A model generated the notes under the pieces. The model did no database searches. It saw nothing but the letters and a program-made list of their open reading frames with translations, and was not told the origin of the DNA. A program made the position numbers and the translations under genes. A stretch of DNA of 64,000 bases from Candidatus Zixiibacteriota bacterium (lineage in GTDB: Bacteria > Zixibacteria > MSB-5A5 > GN15 > FEB-12), in contig JAJRQO010000007.1 of the NCBI GenBank assembly GCA_024280215.1, positions 99,371 through 163,370 of the forward strand, written 5' to 3'. Positions 36,105 through 46,600 of the stretch are shown piece after piece. Each line of letters opens with the position of its first letter. Positions within the stretch are counted from its first letter, which is position 1.

Positions 36105-37883
36105 TTATGAATTGTTTTTAGGAATGAACATCGAAAAGGTTGAGCCTTTATTCAGCTCAGATTTGACATGTACTGTCCCACGATGAACTCTTGCGACATG
36201 TTTTACAATCGCTAAACCAAGTCCAGTTCCACCTAACTCACGTGAACGGGCAGAGTCGACCCGATAGAATCTCTCAAAAAGACGAGAAAGATGCTGCTCA
36301 GGAATCCCGCATCCTTGGTCGGTGATGGCTATTTCTATCTTGTCCGAATGGTTGGTCACATCGATACGGATTGGTTTATTTTCATCAGAGTATTTTATTG
36401 CATTATCCAATAGATTGATAAGAGCATGTTCAAGATATTTTTGATGAACAGAAACTATCATATTATTTTCACAATGTAACACAATGGTAATATTTTTTTT
36501 GACAGATTTCTGTTCAACAGCAAAAATTGACGAATCAATTAACTCATTTAGATTAACATCGGAAAATTGTAATGTTTGTACAACCGTCTCATTTTCAAAT
36601 TTTGCCAACGATAACAAATCCTCTACAATTGATGTCAATCGTTCGGTATGACGGTCTATTATTTGTGAAAATTTAATAGCATTCTCTTTGTCGTCTAATG
36701 CACCATCGAGTAATGTTTCAACCGACCCTTTGATTGCGGTGATTGGTGTTCTGAGTTCATGAGAAACATTAGCTACAAAGTCACGACGTATTTTATCCAA
36801 ACGTTTGAGTTTAGTGACATCATTAAAGACTATAACAGTACCAATCTTTTTATTATCATGATTCTTTAATAGAGTACCATAGACAGTGATATATCTTTCC
36901 GATGAAAGTTTGACGTCAAATTCAGTATCTTTTTCATTTTTTTCAAGTAGAATTGATTTGATAAAATCATGTAGCTCTTTGTTTCGAACGATTTCCTGAA
37001 TTGATTTTCCTATAATGTCATTGTCAGAAATTTTTAGCAGTTCTAAAACTTTTGCGTTATAATTAACGACTCGTTCATTCATATCAAGAGCAAGCACACC
37101 CTCGGCTAGTGAAGATAAAATCGCTTCACGTTCATTTCGTTGTTGTACTATCGTGCCAATACGATTGTGCAGTTGCGACGCCATCTCATTCATCGCATCA
37201 GAGAGATTCCCTAATTCTTCCGATTGAAATGGTGGAATTCTTGTTTCAAACTTTCCCTCTGAAAATTTTTGGACACCTTCCTGAAGTTCATGAAGTGGTT
37301 TTGAGATTCGTTTGAAAATCAGAAAACTCAAAAGAGTTGCCAAAATAGTTATGATAATTCCGCTTACAAACATTTCACGATTAAATGTCGTCAATGCAAC
37401 CGAAATAGCTCGCATAGGTAACGCCGTCCGAATTATACCAACAATCTGAGAATTCTTTTTCAATGGAAGAGCGATATACATCATATTGGTATGGAGAGTA
37501 GAACTATAACGAATTTCCTGACCGACTGCATCAGAAAAGGCGACAGAGATTTCAGGGCGGTTTTTATGATTCTCCATTGTCTGTGGTTCTTTTTCAGAAT
37601 CAGCTAAGACTACACCGTTTATATCAATAATAGTGAAGCGAGTATTTGTAATTTTCCCATATTTGAGAATGAGAGAATCAAGGGCGTGGTTGTTTGTGGT
37701 TATATCAAAATTTTTTAAAGTACTTTCTACGAGAGCTGCACGAGTGGTCAGTGTATAAGCAATTTCATCTAAGTAGAGTTTGTTGAGTTTTTGCGATGCG
37801 ACGAATGCTACTGTATACAATGCACCGATGATGATGATGAGATAAAAAGGATAAACTGACCAAATCAGTTTTTTCCGATTCAT
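36105..37883 (-). CDS. phoR: Phosphate-regulon sensor histidine kinase PhoR
   Basis: A 592-aa membrane kinase: helix near residues 10-30, periplasmic sensor (about 31-165), second helix (about 170-190), HAMP (about 190-245), PAS (about 255-355), HisKA with the phospho-accepting His375 in NVSHELRTPITAIKG, and HATPase_c (NLLDNAIKYSDEN, DQGCGIP, GGTGLGLAIVKHVARVHRG). It senses phosphate status with PstSCAB-PhoU and phosphorylates PhoB. Its ATG overlaps the phoB stop by 4 bp. Gene context makes the Pho assignment strong. Confidence 0.93.
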   Translation of the reverse strand: MNRKKLIWSVYPFYLIIIIGALYTVAFVASQKLNKLYLDEIAYTLTTRAALVESTLKNFDITTNNHALDSLILKYGKITNTRFTIIDINGVVLADSEKEPQTMENHKNRPEISVAFSDAVGQEIRYSSTLHTNMMYIALPLKKNSQIVGIIRTALPMRAISVALTTFNREMFVSGIIITILATLLSFLIFKRISKPLHELQEGVQKFSEGKFETRIPPFQSEELGNLSDAMNEMASQLHNRIGTIVQQRNEREAILSSLAEGVLALDMNERVVNYNAKVLELLKISDNDIIGKSIQEIVRNKELHDFIKSILLEKNEKDTEFDVKLSSERYITVYGTLLKNHDNKKIGTVIVFNDVTKLKRLDKIRRDFVANVSHELRTPITAIKGSVETLLDGALDDKENAIKFSQIIDRHTERLTSIVEDLLSLAKFENETVVQTLQFSDVNLNELIDSSIFAVEQKSVKKNITIVLHCENNMIVSVHQKYLEHALINLLDNAIKYSDENKPIRIDVTNHSDKIEIAITDQGCGIPEQHLSRLFERFYRVDSARSRELGGTGLGLAIVKHVARVHRGTVHVKSELNKGSTFSMFIPKNNS

Positions 37884-38569
37884 GAAAACTCCTTGAACTT
37901 ATACCCAGCACCACGAACTGTTTCTATATAGTCTCCAAACTTACCAAGTTTTTTCCTCAAGTTTGCAATCTGTACATCAACAGCACGGTCAGAAATAATA
38001 TGGTCTTCTCCTCGTATTTTATCTACCAATTGCGTGCGACTAAAGACCCACCCCGGACGTTTTGCTAAAGTATATACAAGTTGAAACTCTGTTGCGGTGA
38101 GTTGTAGATTTTTGTTTTCAAGTGTGACAGTATATTTTCCAGGATCAATCAGAAGAGAGCCGATTTTGATTGAAGGTTCTTTTTCTTCTCCCTTTAATTG
38201 ATGACGACGAAGCACTGCCCGAAGACGAGCAATCAGAATTTTTGGTGAAAATGGTTTTGTGATATAATCATCTGCTCCAACTTCTAAGCCAGTGACAATA
38301 TCGATATCTTCATCTTTTGCGGTCAACATAACGATTGGGATATGACCTGTCTTATCATCTGATTTAAGAAGCTTGCATATATCGAGACCGTTGATACCAG
38401 GCAGCATTAGGTCAAGTAATATCAAATTGGGAGGATTGCTACGAGCAAGTCGTAACCCTTCTTCACCAGATAATGCCGATGAGACCGTGAAGCCTTCTTT
38501 GGAAAGGTTAAAACGGAGCATCTCGATAATATCTTTTTCATCTTCAATAATTAGTATATTTTTACTCAT
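37880..38569 (-). CDS. phoB: Phosphate-regulon response regulator PhoB
   Basis: A 229-aa OmpR/PhoB-type regulator. The receiver domain has the acidic pair E9-D10 and phospho-acceptor Asp53 (LILLDLMLPG); the conserved Lys is in DDYITKPF. The C-terminal winged helix ends in RAVDVQIANLRKKLGKFGDYIETVRGAGYKF. The frame extends to 38617, but ATG 38569 begins the canonical SKNILIIEDE. It should bind the TTAACA repeats at 36020-36036. It is the first gene of phoBR, with the pst operon downstream on the same strand. Confidence 0.94.
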   Translation of the reverse strand: MSKNILIIEDEKDIIEMLRFNLSKEGFTVSSALSGEEGLRLARSNPPNLILLDLMLPGINGLDICKLLKSDDKTGHIPIVMLTAKDEDIDIVTGLEVGADDYITKPFSPKILIARLRAVLRRHQLKGEEKEPSIKIGSLLIDPGKYTVTLENKNLQLTATEFQLVYTLAKRPGWVFSRTQLVDKIRGEDHIISDRAVDVQIANLRKKLGKFGDYIETVRGAGYKFKEFS

Positions 38570-38617
38570 AGATATTTTCTTTCTTACATTACTTTTGCAA
38601 TCTAAATGAGATTTCAA

Positions 38618-38917
38618 AAAAAATCAAATAGTATTCACCAGTTCAGCCATCTATTTATACTATAAATATGTTCAACGTATGAATAAATTGTTTAGATTAG
38701 ATGAATTTTCACTGAAAATGCATTTTGCCTTGGAGTGAGCATCTGATTTCAACATTTTTCATCACTTTTCACTAATATGTTAGAGGGAAATGGTTGTTAA
38801 GTTGATGTCTATCACTCGGATAGTATTATAAAAGGGATTAATCCCTTTTTGGGAACAGAAATTGCAATTACCATCTGTAAAATTATACATTATCTCAAAT
38901 TGAAAGGAAATTCCCCG
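38618..38917. other. Divergent intergenic region with a 20-bp palindrome
   Basis: 300 bp between phoB (minus) and a lipoprotein (plus). It contains a perfect palindrome, AAAAGGGATTAATCCCTTTT, at 38830-38849, followed by T. It may be an operator, or a terminator for either strand. No gene is visible. Confidence 0.5.
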
Positions 38918-39616
38918 ATGAGAAAATTTCTGCCATTTTTAACTCTATTGTTGATGCTTGCCGTCATCTATGGTTGTGACAAAGAAAGAATAGTGACAAC
39001 AACAGAAACAGTAATTGATACCGAGTATATCGAACTTCCTCCAGATACGATATTGATAACAGATTCATTCTTTGTAAATACAACTGATACTTTTCAACTG
39101 ATCAGCACAGATACAGTCTTTGTCAATACAACCGATACATTGACTGTTTATGATACCACCTTCCAAACTCATATATTAATTGATACTGTAGAAATATTTC
39201 AAACTCTCTATGATACGGTAATGGTGACAGTTACCGATACGGTCGTACAAAATAATCAAACTGCCGATGCTAACTATGCATACACAGCCCTGCAATTTCA
39301 TACTGACCCTGCGGTTCTACAATTTATAAATACAGAATTTGGTCTTGCTGATGGATGGATACTTTATTTGTCAACATTCCAAAATACAGTTACTAACCCA
39401 TCTGTTGGCGTTTATGAATTTACTGGATTTATTGATTATTGGGTCCCTGATTGGTCAAGTTATTATCCTCTTGAATATGCTTGGAGGGTAACATTTAATG
39501 GTGGTGATCCATCAAACCCTTCAAGTTGGAGCTTATCTGATCCACCTGCTGTGGTAAATGGGAAAAATGCTGGGATTTCACTTGTGAAAGAAAGAGTAAA
39601 CGTATCTAACAAATAA
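38918..39616 (+). CDS. Hypothetical lipoprotein with Asp-Thr repeat stalk
   Basis: Read from ATG 38918 (AAAGGAAA ribosome site) this is a 232-aa lipoprotein with lipobox VIYGC. Residues about 23-105 form an irregular beta repeat built on DT-V/Y-x4-6-TDT (DTEYIELPPDTILITDSFFVNTTDTF and so on), probably an extended stalk. A globular domain of about 120 residues follows (AYTALQFHTDPAVLQFINTEFGLADGWILYL). I recognise no family. Surface or periplasmic location is inferred. Confidence 0.68.
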   Translation: MRKFLPFLTLLLMLAVIYGCDKERIVTTTETVIDTEYIELPPDTILITDSFFVNTTDTFQLISTDTVFVNTTDTLTVYDTTFQTHILIDTVEIFQTLYDTVMVTVTDTVVQNNQTADANYAYTALQFHTDPAVLQFINTEFGLADGWILYLSTFQNTVTNPSVGVYEFTGFIDYWVPDWSSYYPLEYAWRVTFNGGDPSNPSSWSLSDPPAVVNGKNAGISLVKERVNVSNK

Positions 39617-39635
39617 TACTTTTAGTTATACAGTT

Positions 39636-39680
39636 TAAAAAGCCAATAATCAAACATACGATTATTGGCTTTTTTATTTT
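39636..39680 (+). terminator. Rho-independent terminator
   Basis: AAAAGCCAATAATC pairs with GATTATTGGCTTTT around an 8-nt loop, followed by T-rich sequence, 20 bp after the lipoprotein stop. Confidence 0.88.
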
Positions 39681-39753
39681 ATAAATTTGTTGACTTTTAA
39701 ACTCAAATGAATGCTATATGTGTAAAGAACTCTTTTTAAGGTAGTGAAAAAGA

Positions 39754-40290
39754 ATGATTAAATCATCACTATATCGGGCAAACAGAGCATCCTTGACAAT
39801 CCTTCAATGTGGTAAAATTATTGAAACTGAAAAAAATGAGTCGATACTTCTAAAACGACTCTGCGAAGTTATTGTATATAGTTGTGGGTATTTGTTATGT
39901 TGGATTGGTTCAATCGATAATGATGCAGCGAAGCGAGTAACACCTCAGGCATCAGTAGGATTTGATGATGGCTATCTTGATGATATTCTAATTACTTGGG
40001 ATGATGCACCAACTGGGCAGGGACCGACAGGTCAGGCAATCAAAACAAAAAAACCATTTGCTGCTCAAAACATCGTAGAAAATAAAGAGTTTGAACCGTG
40101 GCGTGAAGAAGCCCTCAAACGAGGTTATGGTTCATCGTTAGCATTACCATTATATATCGATGAGCAGATGTATGGTGCTATCAATATTTATGCTCCAGAA
40201 TCGAATGCATTTGATTCTGAAGAAATCAAATTACTTGAAACAGTAGCGAAAGATATTGCTACTGGGATTGTAAATTTACAAAAAAACTAA
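39754..40290 (+). CDS. GAF-domain protein
   Basis: A 178-aa soluble protein that is essentially one GAF domain: ILLKRLCEVIVYSCGYLLCWIG, then GPTGQAIKTKKPFAAQNIVENKEFEPWREEALKRGYGSSLALPLYIDEQMYGAINIYAPESNAFDSEEIKLLETVAKDIATGI. GAF domains bind small ligands such as cyclic nucleotides or sense redox. No output domain is fused. ATG 39754 is preceded by TTAAGGTAG. It may work with a separate kinase or cyclase. Confidence 0.85.
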   Translation: MIKSSLYRANRASLTILQCGKIIETEKNESILLKRLCEVIVYSCGYLLCWIGSIDNDAAKRVTPQASVGFDDGYLDDILITWDDAPTGQGPTGQAIKTKKPFAAQNIVENKEFEPWREEALKRGYGSSLALPLYIDEQMYGAINIYAPESNAFDSEEIKLLETVAKDIATGIVNLQKN

Positions 40291-40294
40291 TTAT

Positions 40295-40531
40295 TTATAA
40301 TAATTGAAGTATCCGTTCTTCAAAATTTTTTCGGGACAATTTCAATAACTCCAAAAGAGTTATCCTCTGTGAAATTAAAATCTGCTCTACCAACTTTAAC
40401 CCAGCATAATATCCTGCACGATATTTCAAAATATCTTTTTCATCGTTTGCATAAAAGATATTAAGCGAATCATCAAAAGAATTGAAGTTTTTATAAACGA
40501 TTGTTTTTCTCAATCCAGATAGAAATATCAT
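40295..40531 (-). CDS. Small hypothetical protein, doubtful
   Basis: A 78-aa frame convergent with the GAF gene, ending 5 bp from it. The composition is protein-like (YRAGYYAGLKLVEQILISQRITLLELLKLSRKNFEERILQLL), possibly the C-terminal remnant of a larger enzyme. No good ribosome site precedes the ATG. It could be chance or a gene fragment. Confidence 0.35.
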   Translation of the reverse strand: MIFLSGLRKTIVYKNFNSFDDSLNIFYANDEKDILKYRAGYYAGLKLVEQILISQRITLLELLKLSRKNFEERILQLL

Positions 40532-40615
40532 AGCAACTTAAAAAGTTCTTTGATATTTCAATAATAGATATATATTATCCATATAATCCTTTATGTGAAA
40601 TTGTAGGAGTTTTTA

Positions 40616-43489
40616 ATGATAAGACAAAAATATTTTTTACTAATTGCAAGTCTACTAATTGTAATATCGTTATCTTTCTTAAGCTGTTCCAAAAGTAATC
40701 CAACCGATGATGGCTCAGGTAATAATGGCCTATCGATACTCACCGTTTCACCAGCACATTCTGCTCCCGGAGTTTTGCTATCTCTTTCAGGTTTTACAAT
40801 TGATACATCAAAAATGACAAACTATACAATTTTTGTAGGTGACCAGCAATCTATTTTAATCTCTGACTCACTTGGAACAGTCTTAACTATTGTTCCAATG
40901 TATTTTGATGACACTTTAGATATTTGGCCAACTCCTCCAGCTTCTGCTTTGAGTATTGAAATATTTTTAGATTCCACTCTTGTTGCAATTGGAAACAGTA
41001 TCTTTACTGTCGATTCGTTACCGCATGCCCCCGGTGCAACATTAATGCTTGTTGATAATTCGATAGCAACTGTTGAATCTTACAAGTCAATACTTGCATC
41101 ACTTGTAACTGAGCCGGGACCTTTTGAACAATTGGTGGAAGGAATAACAGTCGGCATGGATTCTCTTATTTATGGTGGTTATGATTCGACTCTTACCGAT
41201 CTGCTTACTGCTTTACAAAGTTCTGACCCCGATGCGGTCGAATTGATAGATGCTTTATTTAGTTCAAGTGGAGCAGTAGAAAACTCGCAACAATTGGCTG
41301 ATGCTTTGCAAGCTATTTCAAACAATCTGAATCCTCCTCTTTTAAAAAGTTCATCAGTAGCTGCCAATGATGTTGTCCTTGCAACCATGATGCAGCTATC
41401 TACCATAGTGAAAGATTTTGGTGATTCCTATATTAGTGGTGTAGCACAATCATCATCAAATGCTTCATCTATCTTAGGTGGAATTGGTTTGATTGCCAGT
41501 GCTAATCCGGTTGTGCTCGCTGTAAAAGCTTTCGTTGGAGCTCTTGCGGTTTCTACCTCTATTGCTAATTTACTATTTAATAAAATAATAGTCGCAATAT
41601 TGCCAACCAAGCTTGATTCAATGACGGTAACTTTGGCTTCTGACACGATTTCAAGCAATGATACAACTACTTCAACTCTCATGGTGTATGCAAGCAACAA
41701 TCCTCCTCAAATTACTTTTGGGGATTTAGTTGATCAATTCTTAGCCTTTGCTGGAACACTGGTACCTGGTGCGGAAACAGCACGCCAGAGAATATTAGAT
41801 TCGTATAATTATCTTATAGGACAAATGAAAAATGCTTTGCAGGCCTATGCTTCGGCTAATCCTGATTTTAGCTTTGACCCTGCATTTTTTGATTTGACAG
41901 GTGTCCCTGTTATACATTGGGCCGCGGAAGTACAGGATACACGACTCTTAGACCTTCATTCAACTGTTCCTGATAAACTTAGTGTAAATGATACTATTCT
42001 TGAATGGTATGCGATGGGACGTTCTGGTTCAAGCAGTATCACTATTACACCAGCAACTGGAGCGGAGGCGGTACTATTGCCTATGCCTCCATTTTTTGAA
42101 TACCATGGTACCGCATTCGGAATTCTTGATAACTCATCAGTTTTTAGTTCAACAGAAAAAACAGTAACAATAAAATCCGCATTGGCACTTGTAGTTGATT
42201 TTGCTCCTACAATTTTTAAAACAGGCTCGAATGTGCTTGGAATCAAGGCAGGGACAATTAGTTTAACAGGTGACACTACTTGGGTATCAGGTCTTAATGT
42301 AACCCTGACTCCAATCGGTGGTACCGCTGACCCTATTTCGGGAACAACCGATTCCAGCGGACAGTTTTCATCTATAATTAAACTAAGTTCTGGTTTTGAT
42401 TCTGTTATTGTTGATATACGAGTTACCAGTTCGTTGGGAGATTTTGCTGCTACTGAAGTTAAAGCAATTGTAGTCCAACAATCTACCAGTATGATTGCAT
42501 ACTTATCTGATTCTGACGGTACATCTGCAATTTGGAAGATGGACCCAGACGGAAACAACAAAACAAGATTGGCTGGTTTCAATGGCGGATTCAATAGAAC
42601 TAATGGACATAATCTTCATTGGTCTCCAAATAATTCATATATCTCAATGGACATCGCTGCTTTTAGTCATGAAATACATGCTATTAGGGCAAACGGTACA
42701 TTAACAAACTCTATTCGGCTAATCAGAGGTTCAATATTCAGGCTTTCATCTTATAACACTTCTAATCAATCTTGGTTTCCGGATACAACTTTTAATAAAT
42801 TACTATTTTCAGGCAGACATCAAACAATAAATAACACAACTGGCCCCTATACTGCATTTATTCCTGGAGGTTATACCAAGTTATTTGATAGTAGTTGGCC
42901 AAGCGGTATGCTACGCTATTCTCCGGATGGCACTAAATTTGCGTTCATTAGTGGATCCACGGATTCACTTTTTATAACAACTATTAATCTTGATGGAACT
43001 GGGATGGTTCATATAACGGGACCTTTTACTGGAGGCGTTAGATCAATTGAGTGGACTGCAGATGGAACAGCATTTGTATATATAAGAGAGATTGGTTCAT
43101 CATCAAGATCAAGTAAAATAATGAAAACTACAATGAACGGTACTACAACAACACTCGCAACTGAAGCAACCACCTCTTTTAATCTTACACTGTTACCGAC
43201 AAAAAATATGCTCGCCTATATTGTTGATTCTGATAATACAGGTACTGGTTATAATATAAAGCTGGTGTCATTAGATGGTGGTTCGGTAACGACTATCCCT
43301 AATCTCTTATATAATATCCATACCTTATCAGCATCACCCGATGGAAATGAAATAGCTTTTGATGACCAACCTAATGTTACAAACTCAAATGTATATAAAG
43401 TGAATATCAATACTTTTGTTGTTACCCAATTAACTTTTGATGGCATTAGTGATTCCCCCGGATGGTCGAATTCGATTGCAGCACCTTAG
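40616..43489 (+). CDS. Large lipoprotein with IPT/TIG domain and C-terminal TolB-like propeller
   Basis: A 957-aa lipoprotein: signal peptide, lipobox LSC (Cys about 24), then an IPT/TIG-like Ig domain (about 35-135, LTVSPAHSAPGVLLSLSGF). A long helical and Ala/Ser-rich middle contains a membrane-interacting-looking segment (about 285-325). A beta-sandwich follows near residues 540-620 (GDTTWVSGLNVTLTPIGGTADPISGTTDSSGQF, a carboxypeptidase-regulatory or Big_1-like repeat). PD40 propeller blades end the protein (about 620-957: AYLSDSDGTSAIWKMDPDGNNKTRLA, YSPDGTKFAFISGSTDSLFITTINLDGTGM). It is probably a surface or periplasmic scaffold; its partner is unknown. Confidence 0.75.
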   Translation: MIRQKYFLLIASLLIVISLSFLSCSKSNPTDDGSGNNGLSILTVSPAHSAPGVLLSLSGFTIDTSKMTNYTIFVGDQQSILISDSLGTVLTIVPMYFDDTLDIWPTPPASALSIEIFLDSTLVAIGNSIFTVDSLPHAPGATLMLVDNSIATVESYKSILASLVTEPGPFEQLVEGITVGMDSLIYGGYDSTLTDLLTALQSSDPDAVELIDALFSSSGAVENSQQLADALQAISNNLNPPLLKSSSVAANDVVLATMMQLSTIVKDFGDSYISGVAQSSSNASSILGGIGLIASANPVVLAVKAFVGALAVSTSIANLLFNKIIVAILPTKLDSMTVTLASDTISSNDTTTSTLMVYASNNPPQITFGDLVDQFLAFAGTLVPGAETARQRILDSYNYLIGQMKNALQAYASANPDFSFDPAFFDLTGVPVIHWAAEVQDTRLLDLHSTVPDKLSVNDTILEWYAMGRSGSSSITITPATGAEAVLLPMPPFFEYHGTAFGILDNSSVFSSTEKTVTIKSALALVVDFAPTIFKTGSNVLGIKAGTISLTGDTTWVSGLNVTLTPIGGTADPISGTTDSSGQFSSIIKLSSGFDSVIVDIRVTSSLGDFAATEVKAIVVQQSTSMIAYLSDSDGTSAIWKMDPDGNNKTRLAGFNGGFNRTNGHNLHWSPNNSYISMDIAAFSHEIHAIRANGTLTNSIRLIRGSIFRLSSYNTSNQSWFPDTTFNKLLFSGRHQTINNTTGPYTAFIPGGYTKLFDSSWPSGMLRYSPDGTKFAFISGSTDSLFITTINLDGTGMVHITGPFTGGVRSIEWTADGTAFVYIREIGSSSRSSKIMKTTMNGTTTTLATEATTSFNLTLLPTKNMLAYIVDSDNTGTGYNIKLVSLDGGSVTTIPNLLYNIHTLSASPDGNEIAFDDQPNVTNSNVYKVNINTFVVTQLTFDGISDSPGWSNSIAAP

Positions 43490-43515
43490 ATTAATTCAAA
43501 ATATATTCTCTGTAA

Positions 43516-43546
43516 ACGGCCTACCTCTCGGTAGGCTGTTTTTTTA
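43516..43546 (+). terminator. Rho-independent terminator
   Basis: GGCCTACC-TCTC-GGTAGGCTG followed by seven T, 30 bp after the preceding stop. Confidence 0.9.
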
Positions 43547-43635
43547 TAAGTGAATTCTTCTAAATTTCGTTGTCAAGAGAGCGAATATTAACTATGCTAT
43601 AGAAGTATCAATTACTCACATAAGGAATATACTCA

Positions 43636-46600
43636 ATGAGAACAAAATCAATATTAACAACTATTTTTCTTTGTTGTTTTTTAGTTTCTACGACAATAGC
43701 TAAAATCGAGTTGGGAAATTTACAAGAAAACCAATCTGTTCACGGATTTAAAACTGTTTCACTGTATGAAAACGGAGCAGGCAATCCGATGGGGGCGAGG
43801 TTTGTCTCAGAACGGTTTGGCTTTATCGTCGACTATCTGCAAATAGAATCTGTTCCTCAGGCATTTTTCTGGGTAAAATCTCCACCATCATCTTCCAAAG
43901 GTGAGCCACACTCATGCGAGCATCTTCTGCTCGGTAAAGGTAACAAAGGTCGTTATGTTGCAGCCCTCGAAGATATGGCACTCTCAAACTCTACTGCCTA
44001 CACTGCTCAGACAAGAACCTGCTACCACTACAATACTGTTGCTGGTGGCGATACATTTTATAAAATATTTGAAGCAAAACTACAAGCGTTGTTACATCCT
44101 GATTTTACCGATGAAGAGATCCGCCGTGAGGTTTGTTTTGTCGGTGTCAATGTCGATCAGGAGACTGGTGAACTATCTATTGATGAAAAAGGAACCTGTT
44201 ACACCGAGATGGTAAGTTCGTTTGAAAAACCATGGTACTATTCTTATGGCACCATGAACAAGCTCATGTACGGCGAGAACCATCCGCTTGTAAATAATTC
44301 TGGTGGAGCTCCTGATGTGATGCGGACTATGGAACCAAAAGATATGTGGGCATTTCATAAAGAGACCCATCATCTTGCCAATCTCGGCTCTATCATTTCG
44401 ATGCCATCATCCGTTGAGTTGGAATCATTTTTAATTGAGATGAATAAGATGCTTGAAAATTGTCAGTCATATGATGACCCCAACGAGAACCCATCGATTA
44501 AAGTTCAAAATCTTCCTCCAGCACAGTCTGCTCCTATTGGTACATCGACAATGGCGTACTACCCATCTGCCAATGAATCCGACCAAGGTTATGTCATGTA
44601 TGCTTGGCCTCCAACTCTCGAGATGGATGCAACCGAAGAGATGTTGTTTTCTCTCTTTTTAGAAACATTCGCATCGGGACAGACATCAAATCTCTACAAT
44701 TTATTTATCAATTCTAAAACCAAACAAGTCGACATCGGTGGTAACTATATTTTTGGTACTTATGATTCTGATATAGAAATTGCACCATACTTTGTATTTG
44801 GTGGAATAAACAAAGATGCTATTACCCTTGACAAAATGATCGGTATAAAAGAGATGATTTTGGATGAACTCAAAAAAGTACAAGCGTACAAAAAAGGTTC
44901 TCCAGAATTAGAAGAGTTTAACAACCGAATCAAAAGTTCTTTAGTACAAAATAAAAAACAAATAGAAAACTATCTCAACTCACCACCTATGTTTGGATTT
45001 CGTCGTGGTGCTGCTGGTGGATGGGTTAATTTACTTTTGGATGTTGAGAGAGAACCATCATTTCGTAAATCACTCGTTCTAAAAGAAAAGTATGCTGCCG
45101 TAGAAAGTGAAATTGCAAAAGATGAAAATATCTGGTCAAAGAGAATAGATGAATGGAAATTACTTTCTATGGCTCCTTACTCAATCGGAACTGTACCAAG
45201 CAAGTCAATCCTTGAGAAAAATCAATCTGATAAAGCTCTTCGACTTGCTAATTATATTGAAGGCTTTAAAACAAAATATAATACTGACAATGCTCAAGAA
45301 GCAATCGCGAAATATAAAGAAGCATTTGATGCCAAGACCGCTGAACTTGCCGAACTAAATTCAAACGATAAGCTCCCAGGTTTTATCTCAAACCCACCAC
45401 TCACTCGTGATGACCAGCTTAACTATGAGTCAATTACTTTGACTGATAATATAAATCTGACTGCCTCAACTTTCGATAACATGTCATCATCGACAATTGC
45501 ACTTGCACTCAATCTTGATGTTATCCCTGAATCTTTGCTTGTCTATGCCCCACTTATCCCGAGCATGTTAACTTCGATTGGTGTTGTCAAAGATGGTGAA
45601 GTTATTCCGTATGATAAAATGTCGGAACAATTAAAAAATGATGTGCTCGGCTTTAACGCATCATTTGATTTTGGACTTGAATCAGGACGTATCGAGTTAG
45701 TGCTTTCGGGGCAAGGTAGCAACATTGACGAACTACACAAGGCACTGGCATGGATGGACGCATCGCTCTATTCATCTTACCTTGAAGTTGATAATTTACA
45801 ACGCATCAACGATGTTATCGAGCAATCAATAATTTCGTATCGCAACAGAGTGAAAAGTTCCGAAGAAGCGTGGGTCAACAATCCATCGAATGCCTATCGT
45901 TTTCAAAACAACCCACTCTATCTTTCGACCAATTCATTTTTAACAGAAATGCATCACCTCAACCGAATGAAATGGATGTTCACAAATCCTGGAAACGAAT
46001 CTCAACAACAAGCACTACAGTCCGAAATTGATTTACTTACTCAAAGCGGACAAGGAAAAAACCGTGAAGAGCTGATTGTATACTTAGATAATTATGAAAC
46101 AATTAAGAGTGATAAGTTACCTGAAAATGGTTCAAAAATTATTAAAGATATTACAAGCAGTCTGCGTACGACTCTTTCAGATATTCCTGATGCTAACCTT
46201 GCCGACGATTGGACATATCTTTGTGATGAGATAAAAAATGACTTGATGAAAAAACCAGAAGATGCTTTAAGCCAGATGAAACATATTTTATCTCTGATCT
46301 CAAAAAGAGATAACGCTCGCATGTATATGATTTCAAATAAAACTGATAGAGATGATACGATGGATAAAATGAACTCGTTCCTATCTAAACTCGACAATAG
46401 TGCTCCGTCGATTCGTCAATCATACAGCACAGTTGACAATATTGTCGAGCGATTGAAATCTCGTGAAGCTTTGCTTGACGAGAAACCTGTGTACACAGGT
46501 TTAATCTTTGACGGTACTCGCAATGGTGTTCTGATGTTCTCGGCAAAAAATGCTGAGAAATATGATACTTCAGAAGATGCACTCCTAAACACCCTTGCAG

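Noticed and set aside
41956..42594. A 212-aa minus-strand frame inside the 957-aa lipoprotein gene
   Set aside because: The plus-strand product has recognisable domains across the same region; the antisense frame has no motif and no ribosome site.
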